Under the pieces are notes generated by a model that worked only from the letters and a program-made list of their open reading frames with translations, searched no databases and was not told the origin of the DNA. This document shows positions 47,818-60,028 of a DNA stretch of 64,000 nt, in pieces (position 1 is the stretch's first letter; every line of letters starts with the position of its first letter). The DNA comes from Akebia trifoliata (lineage: Eukaryota; Streptophyta; Magnoliopsida; Ranunculales; Lardizabalaceae): positions 17,683,086 to 17,747,085 of the forward strand of contig CM030707.1 of the NCBI GenBank assembly GCA_017979445.1, written 5' to 3'. The translations under genes and the position numbers were made by a program.

Positions 47818-48199
47818 CCGATTCTTATTTGATGGTCATTGTGAATCTCACTGTGTTGATGTGATGGTCCTAGATGTGTTTTCTCGAGATATGAGTAAAA
47901 GGAATTTACGGTTCCGTGCGCACCTCCATGTCAGAATTGTAGTAAATCTCAATGTCACCTCAGCACCATTCTTATAGTAAATGTATAAAAACATCCACAT
48001 ATTTTATAGAAATTATAGGTCTAACCAATTTATTAAAACATTTATTGAGAGGTCATATACATAATTTTAAATCAACGTTACGGATATATACAATGTCTCA
48101 ACATTCACATCATCTCACGAGATAAATGAAATGTCTTAGATGATATTTTTGAAAATCTCGATCGAGTAAGTAAAATCTCGGCTGAGTTTAATGGGGATT

Positions 48200-48240
48200 T
48201 TGTAAATTTTGATTTATATATATATATATATATATATATT
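48200..48240. repeat. (TA)n microsatellite
   Basis: TA tract of about 28 bp (about 48212-48239) with AT-rich flanks and no associated inverted-repeat element, unlike the TA tracts at 2831-4212. Confidence 0.8.
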
Positions 48241-48579
48241 AGATTTTTAAATATTTATTATATAAATAAAATTTTATTAAAAAATTATAATTATTTTAAT
48301 TTAAATATATGTAAATCAATCGATATAAACCGAGTTAAATGGATTATCTCGTCCAAGACGACTCCAGCTCATCCATGGACAAGAAGAAACATTAAACCGA
48401 GTTTTGAAACCATGGTCATATACCCATTTCAGTATTTATATATTTTCCTGAAATGGATATTCTCTGTACTGATTATAGCTAAATGGATATTGTTTTTCAA
48501 TTTAATGTCATACGATGGATATCCATTTTGGTAAATACACTTGTTTTCTTGCTAACTAAAACCAATTGGGAACCTATGT

Positions 48580-48930
48580 ATATCAACTTTTGACGATATT
48601 CTGATTCAGACTCATTATTCATTTTAGTTCACACAACGTGAAGAGGGTGATCACAAATTTTTCAAAGTGACGATCTCATTAATATAAAGTAGCGAAATCA
48701 CTGATATTTATTTGAAAAGTGACAATTTTACTAATTATAAAATAACAATCTTACAAGAAATTTGCTACTTTTTAGTGAGATTGTCACATTAAAAAAAAAT
48801 ATCAGTGATCTTGTTATTTTATATCAGAAAGATCGTCACTTTCAAAATCTATGATCTCGCTTTTCCGGTGTCTGAGAATTAAAATGAGTAGTGAGTTGGA
48901 ATCGGAATTTCATCATATTCAACTTAAGAA
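48580..48930. mobile_element. Inverted-repeat MITE, solo relative of the nested element at 22.3 kb
   Basis: The left arm contains TATCAACTTTTGACGATATTC and CATTTTAGTTC; the right arm is the inverse, with GAATTAAAATGAG and ATCATATTCAACTTA. Inside are paired GTGACGATCTC and AAAGATCGTCACTTT words. The same GTGACGA-type words occur in the nested inverted repeat at about 22322-22595. The limits are approximate and no flanking duplication was found. Confidence 0.6.
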
Positions 48931-49442
48931 ATGGTAATTTACCCTACTTTAAATCTATAAATTTTATTTGTATTTTATAAATCAAATTGGATTTGATCCT
49001 ATCTACACCAAATCCGATTATCGTCGAAGCAAATTTGGACCATTTTGACCCTGATCCGATCTAGTGACACCTAACTGAATAGGGGTATTTATGGTAATTT
49101 AAGGGGCTTACGTGTGTCAAGTTACTTGTAAGATAACAGAGATTTCATGCTTTGGCATTAACAGTAGCTTTCTCAATTTTACTTAATGTTTCTTCTTTAT
49201 TATTTAAAAACATAATCAAAGTCAAACACTTAGATGCGTCCTCGATTACCTAAATAACAATTTAAATTCAATGCACCGCATGGACACAGAAATATCTTTA
49301 TACCACCCTTCATGAAATGCCAAGTGGCAAATTTTTTGAACCAAAAAATCAACTTGATTGGTGATTAATAACCAAGTACCAAAAGAATATAAAAAAACTA
49401 ATGGTTAGAAATTAGAGGAAATTACCAAATGGTGATTAAGGG

Positions 49443-49789
49443 AGAGTGTTACTATTGGCACCCCTACTTTTACTAATTATATCTCAATTAAAAATAAAGA
49501 AAATAAGTGAATGGTTGATAATAAGTAAAAGGTGGAGTACCAAAAGAATCTCTTTTGTTTTATTTTTACTAGATTTCTATTTATTGGGCTTAAGATTTTA
49601 AATGAGCCTAATCATAACTGTAAACAACTACTGAAATTATTTGAACGAGTGTTATAAAGTTGCGATTATAATCTGAGCCCAATATTCGTAATGCTCAAAG
49701 AGTGTGTTTTAATATTTAATGGGGTAAGATAAATAATTGAAGAAATTAGGATGTAATAAGTAAAAGTTGGGGTGCCAAAGCAGCTCTCT
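49443..49789. mobile_element. MITE (GGCACCCCA family), second copy
   Basis: The left end is AGAGTGTTACTATTGGCACC and the right end is GGGGTGCCAAAGCAGCTCTC. The interior shares TAAACAACTACT and ATAATCTGAGCCCAA with the copy at 22251-22868, but lacks that copy's nested insert. Comparing the two shows the approximate empty site of the nested element. Confidence 0.75.
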
Positions 49790-49886
49790 TAGTAAAACAA
49801 CCATTGAAATTACCATTAATTATTTTTTTTAAATTTAATTCATGAAAAGGTGAGAGATTGCCACACCAACTTCTGTTTTTTAGTTG

Positions 49887-50209
49887 GGTATTTTAGAAAC
49901 ACCCCCCTATAAAATTGGTGATATTAGGTTTACCTCTAGCAAAATGCAAGATTGAATTTACCCCTTGATCGTAAGTCAACATTGGCTCTTCCCGATGTCT
50001 TAACAGAGAAATTTTGATTTAGTAATCTAAGTGTTTAAAGAGCATTTAGAAGAAAAAAAAAATCAAAATCAAAATCAAAATTTCACCACTAAATCATTAA
50101 GAAATCACAACGTTGACTTACGAACAAGGGAGGTGAACCTAAACTTGCATTTTGCAAGGGGGCAAAACTAATATCACCAATTTTACCAGGGTTGTTTCTA
50201 AAAAATACC
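49887..50209. mobile_element. MULE-like MITE with W-box cores, upstream of the WRKY gene
   Basis: The left arm starts GGTATTTTAGAAACACCC and continues ATAAAATTGGTGATATTAGG. The right arm is the inverse, with ATATCACCAATTTTACC and TTGTTTCTAAAAAATACC. It is the same family as 18720-19028. TTGACT cores occur as AGTCAA at 49974-49979 and TTGACT at 50113-50118. Its right end is only 192 bp from the WRKY start codon, so it lies in the proximal promoter or leader. I could not find a clean flanking duplication here. Confidence 0.78.
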
Positions 50210-50336
50210 ATTTTTCCTGAGGTCATTGGGCCAAAGAAGAGGAGACCACGTGGCAGCTTCGTACAAAGGCTTTTGTATCCCTATGGTCCATCAAATTTTA
50301 ACTCATCTTATATTATACGTTATAGGGACGAGGACA

Positions 50337-50342
50337 TTGACT
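50337..50342 (+). promoter_or_regulatory. W-box core (TTGACT) upstream of the WRKY gene
   Basis: TTGACT, 60 bp before the WRKY start codon and outside the MITE. Together with the two MITE-borne cores this gives three W-box cores within 430 bp. WRKY genes are often auto- or cross-regulated through W-boxes, but a 6-bp word can occur by chance. Confidence 0.35.
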
Positions 50343-50401
50343 TTTGTGCCTTAAAAGCAGCGATAATAAGTCAAGGAGAGAGAGAGAGAGACTTACCTTC
50401 A

Positions 50402-52895
50402 ATGGGGAGGGAGGAGAGAACAGTGCAAATAGATCTATCTGTGAGGATAGAAGATGATGAAGAAGGACAAACCCAAGAAAAAGAAGAAGAAGAAGAAGAA
50501 GACGATGCAACACTAATGAATTCCTTGCAACAAAACTTAGAAACACAGGAGGAAGATACAACACTAGAGAGTTCCTTGCAAGAAAGATTAAAAACTCAAG
50601 AGGTAACATAACACATGTAATAGTTTATGTTAATTAATCTCTTTCATGAACATCCTTAATTATTGGCAACTAATTGTACTAATGGAGACTTTAGTTAATT
50701 TTCAGATCAATCAGATGTACTTGCACATCGAGAGCATAAATCATTGTACGCTTCATGCAACCTAGAATCATTTGTTTCGTTCTTTAGATGTCACAGAGAG
50801 TCTGATTAATTGATTTGATTACATCTTCAATAATTCCATCCATCCATTTATCTATCTATGAATTTTGTTTGATGGTCAATTGGTATCGATTTAAGTTAAG
50901 GTGATAACTTAGTACGTTATCAAAGATTAAGTACCATGTTATTCATCCATCTATCTATCTATCTATCTATCAATTCTGTTTGATGGTCAAAATAGTATCG
51001 ATTTATGTTAAGGTGATAACTTAGTATGTTATCAAAGATTAAGTACCATGTTATCCATCCATCTATCTATCTATCTATCGATTCGTATCAAATTATATAT
51101 ATTTGGTGATAACTTGGTATGTTATAGAAGTTAAGTACAGCATTAGATTGATTTGACCGATTAGAGTCTCCATTAAGTACAACTTCGATAAATCTATTTA
51201 TCTAACAATCTGTCAATTGATATGGATGTATCATTTGATCGAGAGAATGATATATATATCCTTATCAAAGACTAATTAAGTACCACATTTTGTATTAGTT
51301 ATGTGTATTGCAGGTGGAGATGAGCCAAATGAAAGAAGAAAACAAAGTATTAAGGAAGGTTGTTGAGCAAACTATGAATGATTACTATGATCTCCAAATG
51401 AAATTATCAGTAATCCAACAAAATTACAAGAAAAATGTAGATCATTGACTTTCCTTCACTTTCAATTTATACTTTGTATGCTATATTATCTTTTATTAAT
51501 TTATCTATGGATCTTATAATCTTATTTTTTTTCCATCATATTTGTTTAATTTAGGACCCTGAGATCCTTTTCTCACTCCATGATGATGAAAAACTACCTG
51601 AACACTCTGATGTTAAAGATCAAACAACTCCATTATTGTCTCAAGGTGACGCGGTTGAAGAAGAATTAGGTTTGTCTTTGAGAATGCAAACTCAAGTGCA
51701 CCAACATGAACAAGAAGAAGTCAAAGAAGGGAGGAAAGAAGAGACAAGTATTGTTCCTACACAAAATAAGTTACAAAAGAGCGAAGGCCATATCGATTCC
51801 CTAGTTAATAGAAAAGCTCGAGTATCGGTTAGAGCAAGATGTCAAGAAGCTAATGTGAGTTTAATTAAACATATAAATGAAAATTCAAACATTCATTTTT
51901 ATTAATATTTTAAAATAAGTAATATATAATTAATTCATCTTGTAATTTTATGCAGATGAATGATGGGTGTCAATGGAGAAAATATGGGCAGAAAATTGCA
52001 AAAGGAAACCCTTGCCCAAGAGCTTATTATCGTTGCACGGTAGCCCCGGGATGCCCAGTGAGGAAACAGGTGATATAACCAAATATTTGTATAAATTTAA
52101 GTTCTTTGGTTTCCAAATATTATATGATCAATCGATCGAAGTACCAAATGTACGTGATTCAAAATTTCAGATTGATTGATAAGGATCTCACTATCGTCTT
52201 TTTGTAAATAGGTGCAAAGGTGCCAAGAGGACATGTCAATACTTATAACAACTTATGAAGGTACACACAACCATCCTCTTCCAGTGGGAGCAACAGCACT
52301 GGCTTCAACGACATCTACACCAACTAACTTCATGTCATCGTCGAGAATATTCAATTCAAATAATCTTATTTTGGAAAGCATTTCCAACAAAATCCAAACA
52401 CCCATAATTTCTAGTCGAAATCATCATTTTGTAAACCATTCTACGCTAAATTCATCATCCATCCATGGAATTTTCAACCCTAATGATCCTTCTAGAGGGG
52501 TTGTTCTTGATCTTATCGACAATGGGCGTGGTCCTCAACAACATCTCACCATACCTAGCTCTTCACATTCACCATCACAACTTAATTATCCTTGGGTACC
52601 TAACAATGTGGGCTACCGTGACGATGGTACATTTTTTAACATGGGTGGTTTGAATAAGAAGGAATGGAATGTTGAAGAAGACACGTCAATACGTGAAAAT
52701 GTGAGTGCGATCACTTCAGATCCTAAGTTTAGGGTTGCTGTTGCGGCTGCCATTACGTCTTATATCTCTAAGGAAAGCCAGGCAATTCATTCTATAGGAC
52801 CTACTTTGGGTCTTAGGGATGGGGACAGTGCAAGCTCTAGTACTTCCAACAAATGGGTTGTTGAATCTTTCCCCCCTCATGGTAAGCAAATTTAG
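50402..52895 (+). CDS. WRKY72: WRKY transcription factor, group IIb, WRKY72/61-like (5 exons)
   Basis: Exons: 50402-50602, 51314-51436, 51555-51854, 51956-52069 and 52212-52895. All junctions are phase 0 with GT-AG borders; the product is 473 residues. The N-terminal part has an acidic Glu run (about 27-33). Exon 2 is a coiled coil ([19 protein letters not shown]) typical of groups IIa/b. A GLSLR stretch in exon 3 resembles a short EAR-like motif. The WRKY domain has WRKYGQK at 215-221 and a C2H2 zinc site at Cys235, Cys241, His265 and His267 (C-x5-C-x23-H-x-H). The intron after PVRKQ (246) is the V-type position of group IIb. The block [20 protein letters not shown] matches the WRKY72/61 subclade from memory. 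A conserved Ala-rich C-terminal segment ([17 protein letters not shown]) is present. Such proteins bind W-boxes, and WRKY72 relatives act in basal immunity in tomato and Arabidopsis. The exact orthologue (61 or 72) is not decided. Confidence 0.92.
50826..51110. repeat. Tandem repeat of about 112 bp with (ATCT)n in WRKY intron 1
   Basis: Two and a half units, starting near 50833, 50944 and 51055, each begin with CATCCATCTATCTATCT-like text. They continue TTTGATGGTCAA, GTATCGATTTA, GGTGATAACTTAGTA and AAGATTAAGTACCATGTTAT. Units 1 and 2 are close to identical in their second half. Confidence 0.75.
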
Positions 52896-54860
52896 CATTT
52901 GCAGTAAAAGAAATTCAGCAAGATTGTGTTTTTATACATGGATTTGAAGAACATATACTTAGGTCATGTACTAATTATTTTCAATTCCTTTAGTCTTGAA
53001 TTTGATCTCTGATCATTGAAATCCTCATTAGTTTTAAAATTTCATTTTATTTCAGTTATGTAGTTCTTACTAACTTTGGGCTACTTTTTTTATCTTCAAT
53101 TCCTCCATGTTTGAATTTGGTTTCTTTTCACTTGAGCTAGCTTAATATATGCTTCCAAGCAATTCATTTTCAAGGGAATTTGAATTCCTTGGAAAAATGG
53201 GTATGGGTAAATGAATTCCATTTGACTTGATCACCAAGGAAAATGTGAAAAAAAGATATGTGAATTTTAGTTTTGGGTGTTGGGGATAGACATGACTTGT
53301 GAGAGAATAAGATTAGGGGGTGGGGTGGAAAAACATTTTCTTTGCCAAGGGGGAAATTAAAATCCCTACCGGCGAGAAAATGAATTTCAAGGAAAATGTG
53401 CAAGAATACATCTTTAAAAAAATCACATTTTCAATGAAAAATCATTTTATCACCCATGTTCCACTCGTAATCATACGGACCCTTTTTTTTTTAAAATCAT
53501 CATCATCATCATCTACGCCGGCCATTTCACAAATATTGGAGTTAGCAGATTGAATCATTAGATTATATCTTTTGCCAATTCATGTATGTGATCTCAGTGT
53601 TTTTATACTAGCGTAGTACATGTCATTTTATCGCTTTCATCTTTTTAAATCGTTCTTCTTACACCAAAGCACTTCTTAGCACAAGTGATGTCATTAGCCT
53701 GTCTTGTAAATGCCTTAAATATATAGCTCAATCAATCAAATTTCCTTCATATTATTTCTTAATGAACTATACTTGTTGTAGAGGCGATTTTGCTGAGTTA
53801 ACTCAAATCTCTTTGATGATGGGCTCTCCTTCTCCACAAACACATTGGTCTACTGTTTGGTACTTGCTAAATTCCAACTCTCAAGTTAGAATTGAAGATG
53901 CAAAAAAGTAATAGCTAATAACTTTGACCACTTTTCAAAAGTCCTTTCTCTCAAGACCTCCTTTCTTATTTATAGGTCAACCGCTTTTCTTCATTGCCTC
54001 ATTTAACCATGTCATCCATCCATCCTTATTCATGGGGATTCGAGCTTATCATGGACTTATCCTCCTTCTAAATCCTTGGGTTAATTGACGAAAAGTTCCT
54101 TTATAATAGGAAGTGATTGAAAGGACGTGATTGATACAGTCGATCACTCCAAGGTTCTCGGGATACCTTCCCAATTTTAACTCAAAGACAATAAGACAAC
54201 TCGTCCCATCACTCTGCTCTTATTTGCCCCTCCCTGCCTATTGTGAGTAGACATTAGTCAGCTCAGCTCAACTATTCTTGATTGAGTAGAGCCAACAAAT
54301 TCCTTAGTTACCACATACCTAGACAACATCGGATCCTGCCTTACCTGGCCGTCACTCCGCTCTAAAATTTTGACACGTGTAGGGTCTAGATCCAATTAAA
54401 CTTTTATCCTATACATTTATATTCCCTTAAATGCCGATATCCGCATTTTTTATAACCTTACTACTCATCCATATCTTTATCAACATGTTAGATATATCGA
54501 TTGTTAAACAATTTACTTTAAAAAGGTCATACCCATTTTTGAAATTATATTATTTTTTCTTATATATACTAATATGATAACTTATTCCATGATTGTCATT
54601 TTAATTAATAATTTTCGTACATAAAAGAAAATTTTCAAAAATAAATATATTTGGCCATTTTGGTAAAAAAAACATTGTCCCTACGTGATTTTCGAATTCG
54701 AAGATCACCACTATGTGAATTTGGAGTGGTCACCAGTTTTTTTAGAAAATGGTGTGAATGGTCGGTCATCCATAATGATTATTGTATGGATTCAACATGT
54801 TGGTCTAACTAAGATCTAGGCAAGGGTTCGGTTAGAGATTGAGGAAGGTGTTAGGCACCC

Positions 54861-54895
<35 letters not shown>

Positions 54896-55307
54896 CTTAG
54901 GTGATAATATCGAATATATAATCATTTTTAGAAATAAAAAATAAAAAAACACAATTTGCATCCCCTAAGCGAAGGGGGGCATTAATTTTGGTTTAACTTA
55001 TGAGAATCACATCATTGAAAGAGGGAATCTCAATTATGACTTTACCTTAAAGTCAAACAATTTTTAAAAAAATTGGGTTTTGATGGTTATGGGCCCATTC
55101 TTATGAAAGAAGGACCGAAATACCTTAGTGTTAAAACTAGTTTTTGTGATATGTGCAATTTGTGAGTAGGAATTAAATTGAGTAGAGTTTTATTTTGAAA
55201 AGAGCTTTAAACCGTACACTTTTGATTGAATCGAAGTTCGATGGTAAGGGAGGGTAACATTACATCATATAGCTTTCTAAACAAAATTAAAGAAATGAAA
55301 GGGGAGG

Positions 55308-55349
<42 letters not shown>

Positions 55350-56404
55350 AGGGAGAAAAGGGGGAATTACATAATCTTAAAATGATATCCTATAACCACC
55401 TTAAAGGTTGAATCCTCTTTCTTTTTCTTCTTAGGTCCTTAATAGAAATATGTAGAATTCATTTTCTTTTTTTCTTTTTAAAAAGAAGAGAATAAGAAAG
55501 AGAGTGGAGAGATTAATAAGGTTTTTTATGAGTTTTAAAGTGAGATTGAAATGAGATGAGACTTGAGAGGAAGGGGGTTTAAGCATGAGATTTTCAAATG
55601 GTGAGAAGAGTTTTTATAAGGGTTGATAGGGTTACTTTAGGGCTAGAATGGTCAAGGTCAGAAGATAGGAGAACATGACATGAGATTTAGACATGAGGTG
55701 TTGGGCATTTTAATGTTAGGGAGGGGTATATAGAAAAAATGGTGTAAGTGAGTTGCATTTGATCCAAACCCACAATTGGGTTAGTTAGACAACCTATTCT
55801 TGAGTTGAGTAAGGGTTAAGTTAAAGAGTATGTGTACTGGGTTAGAACTTATTTAAGGTAAGAGGATAGGTGATGATATTTTTGGAGGTGAATTGTGGTG
55901 AGGACTTGTGACAAAAATGAGAGCATACATTGGCTTTAGATGAATTAAGTGAGTTGAAGATAACTTGTGAATTGATTTTTGAAAAAATTATGCGATTAGG
56001 TGGTGGCATGTGGCATGGTATAGGGATAGTGATAGTGAGCTTGATTTTTGTGATGTTGTGTTATGATGGTGACATGTGGCAAGGTGGTCAGGATTTTTTT
56101 ATCTTGGTCAATGGGCTTTGAAATTCAAAAGCGAGTTTATGATGATGAGGATGAGTTTGAGTATAGATAGATTGTGATTTAGGTTTGGCTTGGTTGAGGA
56201 TATGAATTGAATTGGAAATAGCAGTCATGATCCGATAAAATGTTAGCAGTCATAATGATTAGAAATAGCCAACACTCCCCATAATAAGAGACATAATTTT
56301 TTTTAACAATTATCTGATTATATTAAGAGAAACAATCTATAAATATGTTAAAATTTTAACATAATTGATTCCATATTAAGATAGTTAAGCTTTAAATTTG
56401 TATT
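52896..56404. other. Gene-free stretch between WRKY and U2 genes
   Basis: It begins with the WRKY 3' UTR. No gene is recognised after that. There is a (CT)n tract at about 54868-54895 and a (GA)n tract at 55311-55343. The segment 55400-56200 is purine-rich on the plus strand and low in complexity. A GGAATTTGAATTCC-type inverted segment occurs near 53175-53400, too irregular to call an element. Confidence 0.45.
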
Positions 56405-56601
56405 GGAGAGGTGCGCCAGGCCCATGCAATAGTGCAACACAAGGGCGACGCTTGAAGGCCCCAATAGCAAGCTATTGTGTTGGACCCTCCCTCAAGAAAA
56501 ATTAATTTAATATCATGTGGACCGATGGTCCACGTATCAGATATTAAACTGATAAGAACAGATACTACACTTGATCTTAGCCAAAAGGCCGAGAAAGGTA
56601 T
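56405..56601 (-). ncRNA. U2: U2 spliceosomal snRNA
   Basis: The minus strand from 56601 starts ATACCTTTCTCGGCCTTTTG, the near-invariant 5' end of U2. It continues with GATCAAGTGTAGTATCTG, which contains the GUAGUA branch-point-recognition sequence. The stem-loop IIa/b region follows, with the palindrome GTGGACCATCGGTCCAC, then a U-rich Sm-site AATTTTTC near 56510, then the stem-loop III and IV regions ending GCGCACCTCTCC. The length of about 197 nt equals plant U2 (about 196). U2 pairs with the intron branch point in the spliceosome. The first 100 nt look fully conserved and the promoter is intact, so this is probably a functional copy; the 3' half differs more from the Arabidopsis sequence I remember, as is usual for U2. 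The exact 3' end is uncertain by a few bases. Confidence 0.93.
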
Positions 56602-56624
56602 GCTTTTCTTTTACTCATAAAACC

Positions 56625-56634
56625 TTTTTTATAA
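56625..56634 (-). promoter_or_regulatory. TATA box of the U2 snRNA gene
   Basis: TTATAAAAAA on the minus strand, about 24-33 bp upstream of the U2 5' end, the fixed position for plant snRNA TATA elements. Confidence 0.75.
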
Positions 56635-56666
56635 GGCATTCCTTCTATTCTCCACCTTTACGTGTC

Positions 56667-56677
56667 CGATGTGGGAC
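56667..56677 (-). promoter_or_regulatory. Upstream sequence element (USE) of the U2 snRNA gene
   Basis: GTCCCACATCG on the minus strand, an exact match to the plant snRNA USE consensus (RTCCCACATCG). About 32 bp separate it from the TATA box. In plants this longer spacing marks RNA polymerase II snRNA genes, and a shorter one (about 24 bp) marks polymerase III genes, so this fits U2. Confidence 0.9.
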
Positions 56678-57454
56678 TAAATAAATGAGAAGTTACTCAC
56701 TTTGGAAGATGTTACTTACACCTAAAAAGTAAATGGTGACCGACAAATCCAATGTTCCTCAGTGATTGGCAGACAAAGGGTTGGGATCAAAGATACATAC
56801 ATCTTACGTTTCTAGATTGATTTGATTGGTGATTTCAAATAAAATCAGTTAGGGTATCTTTTCCATGGGACCAGGCACAAGGGGTTGGAAGTCTTGGGTT
56901 TCAATCAGGTCTAACCGACTGTTGTAAGATATGATGTTTGGGGCTTTTTTTTTTTTTTTTAAGTTATATAATTTAGGAAAAAATTATAGCTATTTTTATT
57001 TTTCAATTAAGGCTAATGATTTTCAGAGTGTGTGTGTGTTTTTTTTTTCACTCTGTCTCTGTTCGACTGACATGGCAATGATATAGAATCATAGGTTTTT
57101 TCCTTGTGCATCCCGAAGAAAATGATCTATGATTCTGTGCCTTCACCACATCAACCAAGTACAGATTGAGTGAAAAAAATTGAGTGCAAAAATCATGATT
57201 CTTTCAATAAAAGTAGACCGATTTGACCAAATTGAACCAGGGTCCAACCACTTTGACAAATTTGTGCTTTGTGTACTTATTAGACTATGTTGTTAATGGA
57301 AATTAGGAAAATAGAAGGTGATATTGAGTAAAAATTGGAATTATAGATAAGCATGACCCGTACAATTTTAATACCTATTTAAACCGGCCAAACCGGATCT
57401 GATTTGAAATGATTTCAAAATAAATAATGATTTTTTGACACCCCTGTCTCCGTC
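56678..57454. other. Gene-free stretch with a small foldback at about 57068-57160
   Basis: The segment GACATGGCAATGATATAGAATCATAG and its imperfect inverse ending CACCACATC (about 57068-57157) fold on each other around CTTGTGCATCCCGAAG. Similar words recur in the foldbacks at 57455-57730 and 61500. No gene is seen. Confidence 0.45.
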
Positions 57455-57600
57455 TGACATATGCTCCTTGGTGTGGCATGTGCTAGAATCATTGATTTTT
57501 CCTCAGGATACACATTTGCACATATTTATGGGGATGTACAATTATATATGCCGAGGAAAAATATCTATGTTTCTAACCCATGCCATGCCAGGAAGCGTAT
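57455..57600. mobile_element. Small foldback element
   Basis: TGGCATGTGCTAGAATCATTG and TTTTTCCTCAGG pair with the downstream inverses CCGAGGAAAAAT and TCTAACCCATGCCATGCCA. The two arms are about 45 bp around an AT-rich centre. A partial further arm at 57660-57735 (ATGTGGTTCTGTGTCC) suggests a second, broken copy. The same family words appear at 57068-57160. Confidence 0.5.
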
Positions 57601-57735
57601 GTGTGGCGGGGGGGGGCATCAGAAAATCACAACCCTTTCGAAATATTGGGTTGTTTCTATTTTGTAGGTGGGGCTATTCATTAGGATGTATAGGAAAAAG
57701 ATATGTGGTTCTGTGTCCTTACCACATCATCCACG

Positions 57736-60028
57736 TACCCAACCACATACCAAGACCGCGTTCATTCACCATTATTCTAAAATTTATCTTCTCTTTAAGA
57801 AATTAATTTCTTTAGCCTTTTTGGAAATTCTTAAAATTTTACAAAACATTAAATATTTATTTTAAAGGAAAAAAATTGCTATAAAATTCTAAAGCTTCTG
57901 ATTTTTTTTATTTTTTATTTTTATTTTTTTTAAGAATTTCTAGAGCAAGTGGAACTTTCCAAGTTTCAAAAAGCCTTCAATTTCTCATATTTGATCCAAT
58001 TCAAAGTAAATCTTCATAACAAGTACTGATCTAGTAGGGATTGAAATTAATACCTATCCAACTCCATGTGTTTTTTGAACCCCTTATGGCACAATCAATC
58101 TTGTTAATTACTTTGGTGGGCAAATCTAGGGCTGTCAATTGATTAGGCTCAAAAGGATGATCGTTGATTGGTATTGATCAGAACAAGATTGATCAAATAG
58201 GTATGAGAAGATAACTACTAATTAATCATGGATTCCTTGACTCATAAGAATGACTCGTGAAAAAAAACACATGGCCCCAATCCTTTAAATGCAAAATCCA
58301 ATGGTTGAGATTTATCATTGTGATAAGTATCCCCGAGATTTGTGTTACCAAGATTCTCATAAATCTCAACCATTGTGTGGGGATCATATTTGTCACACCA
58401 TGTAATAGGGACATGTGTAGTAAAAATAGAAACTAAGATCCAACTTGACTAGATTTCTATAAAACCATAGACCGAGAAGTATATCACTACAGTTAGGACT
58501 AAACCCATAAGGAACGTAAACACGGAAGAATATAAAGTCACATCTCATCCTATGAGCACGATAAAGACTGAGAACATCTAGATAGTAGAACACAGAAGAT
58601 TCAAGAAGATGAAAAATAAAAGAACAACCAGCAAGCAAACCTAATAACCATTTTTTCATAAATAAAGCTCAGGAAATAGACTACAATCACACTAACAAAT
58701 TAGGCACGAAGTATACAAACGAAAATCAAGATAAACACCTAAGACTATGTATATTAAAAATAAGTTCAAGAAAGATTTGAATCTAGTTGACAAGACACCA
58801 TAAGTCGGAGATATTTCTCTCCACATTTAAAAACCTGCAATACTTACACATCAAATCCAATCCTACTGACATGATAGGTTCTTTGTCCTGAACACTCGAG
58901 TACACTTAAAATAACATGATTCATAGAAAAACACTTAGATCAATAAGAATATAACACTTGTCCAGAGAACTCCACTATATAAACTAAGCTAGATACATTA
59001 GAGAAGGTTAGTAAGTAAAAGGAGAAGAAAGAGTATAGAAGATTAATAGAAAAGGGAGAGAAAAAAAAGAGAATAATAAGACTCTGCAAGTGTATTGTTT
59101 ATCATCTTCTTTGCATGTATAAAATTGTCTATTCTTGTGTAAGATTACACTAACAAGATCATTAGAAGGAATATTGGCAAACCCCATACTAGGGCTCCTA
59201 CCTATTAACTTCATGGTTGTTGTAGTCTAGGAATCTCAAAGCAGTGAGGAAGCGCCAAACCGTCATCGCCAAGAAGAAGCCAAAAAAGTGGAGTAAGGTT
59301 TGACGGAAGAATGATCTAGCCAATCTACCATCAACAATGGAGAGAGGGCAGGCTGAAAAGAAATGAAGAAGTCATAAGTCAGTAAAAGAAAATAAATGAT
59401 CAACAAACTGAAGAAGGAGATGGAAGAATGGAGTTTAAAGTCATGTCTTCCGATATAGGGAGGCATCTGACATGACTCTTGTCTAGGGAAAGTAGCCGAG
59501 TTACCACCAGAAGAGAAAACTCCAGACACTCCCACTTCAATTTGGAAGTGAATCCAGACTCAACTCGAAGTAAAAGAAGAAGATTGAGGGTGGAAGCCAT
59601 CAACCAGGGAGGTCGGTCATGACGCATTAGCACCTAGAAAAAGAGACACCTCGGCCATCGATCAAAGTAAATGACATTCTTTTGCCCGATGTGTGGAAGG
59701 CCAAAAAACTTCCAAGAAGGTTTGGAGGCAACAAGCAGAAGGTCTTAGGAAAAATAATTCAGAAATGGAAATCTTCCCAAAACAGTCTGAAACCGAACTC
59801 GACCACCTTTTCACCCATGATCGACCAAGAAAACATATGATGATAAAAAAGAAGTCAAAGCTTGACTACCCAAAGGAGATAAAAAAGTCAAGATTGAGCT
59901 CATCATCTAAGGGCTACACACATCTCAAGGGGTGGAAAGCCTAAAAACCTCTCCACGGATTGGATTTGATCCCAACCCATTGAAAAAGTAACACATCTAA
60001 AAGTCATTCTTTAGAAAAAGAAGAATTG
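57736..60028. other. Gene-free stretch
   Basis: No gene recognised. A hAT-like GGGCTGTCAATTGATTAGG word occurs at 58132. The interval 59200-59940 is unusually purine-rich on the plus strand and has an open 83-codon frame at 59693-59944 with many Lys/Ser, but no recognisable domain; I do not call it a gene. Confidence 0.4.

Noticed and set aside
53170..53420. Possible inverted-repeat element with GAATTTGAATTCC words
   Set aside because: Pairing is too irregular and no termini or flanking duplication could be set.
58393..58659. 88-codon minus-strand frame rich in hydrophobic residues
   Set aside because: It looks like a membrane protein only because AT-rich DNA encodes Phe, Tyr and Leu; no family resemblance.
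59693..59944. 83-codon Lys/Ser-rich frame
   Set aside because: Purine-rich DNA gives long frames by chance; no conserved motif or exon structure seen.
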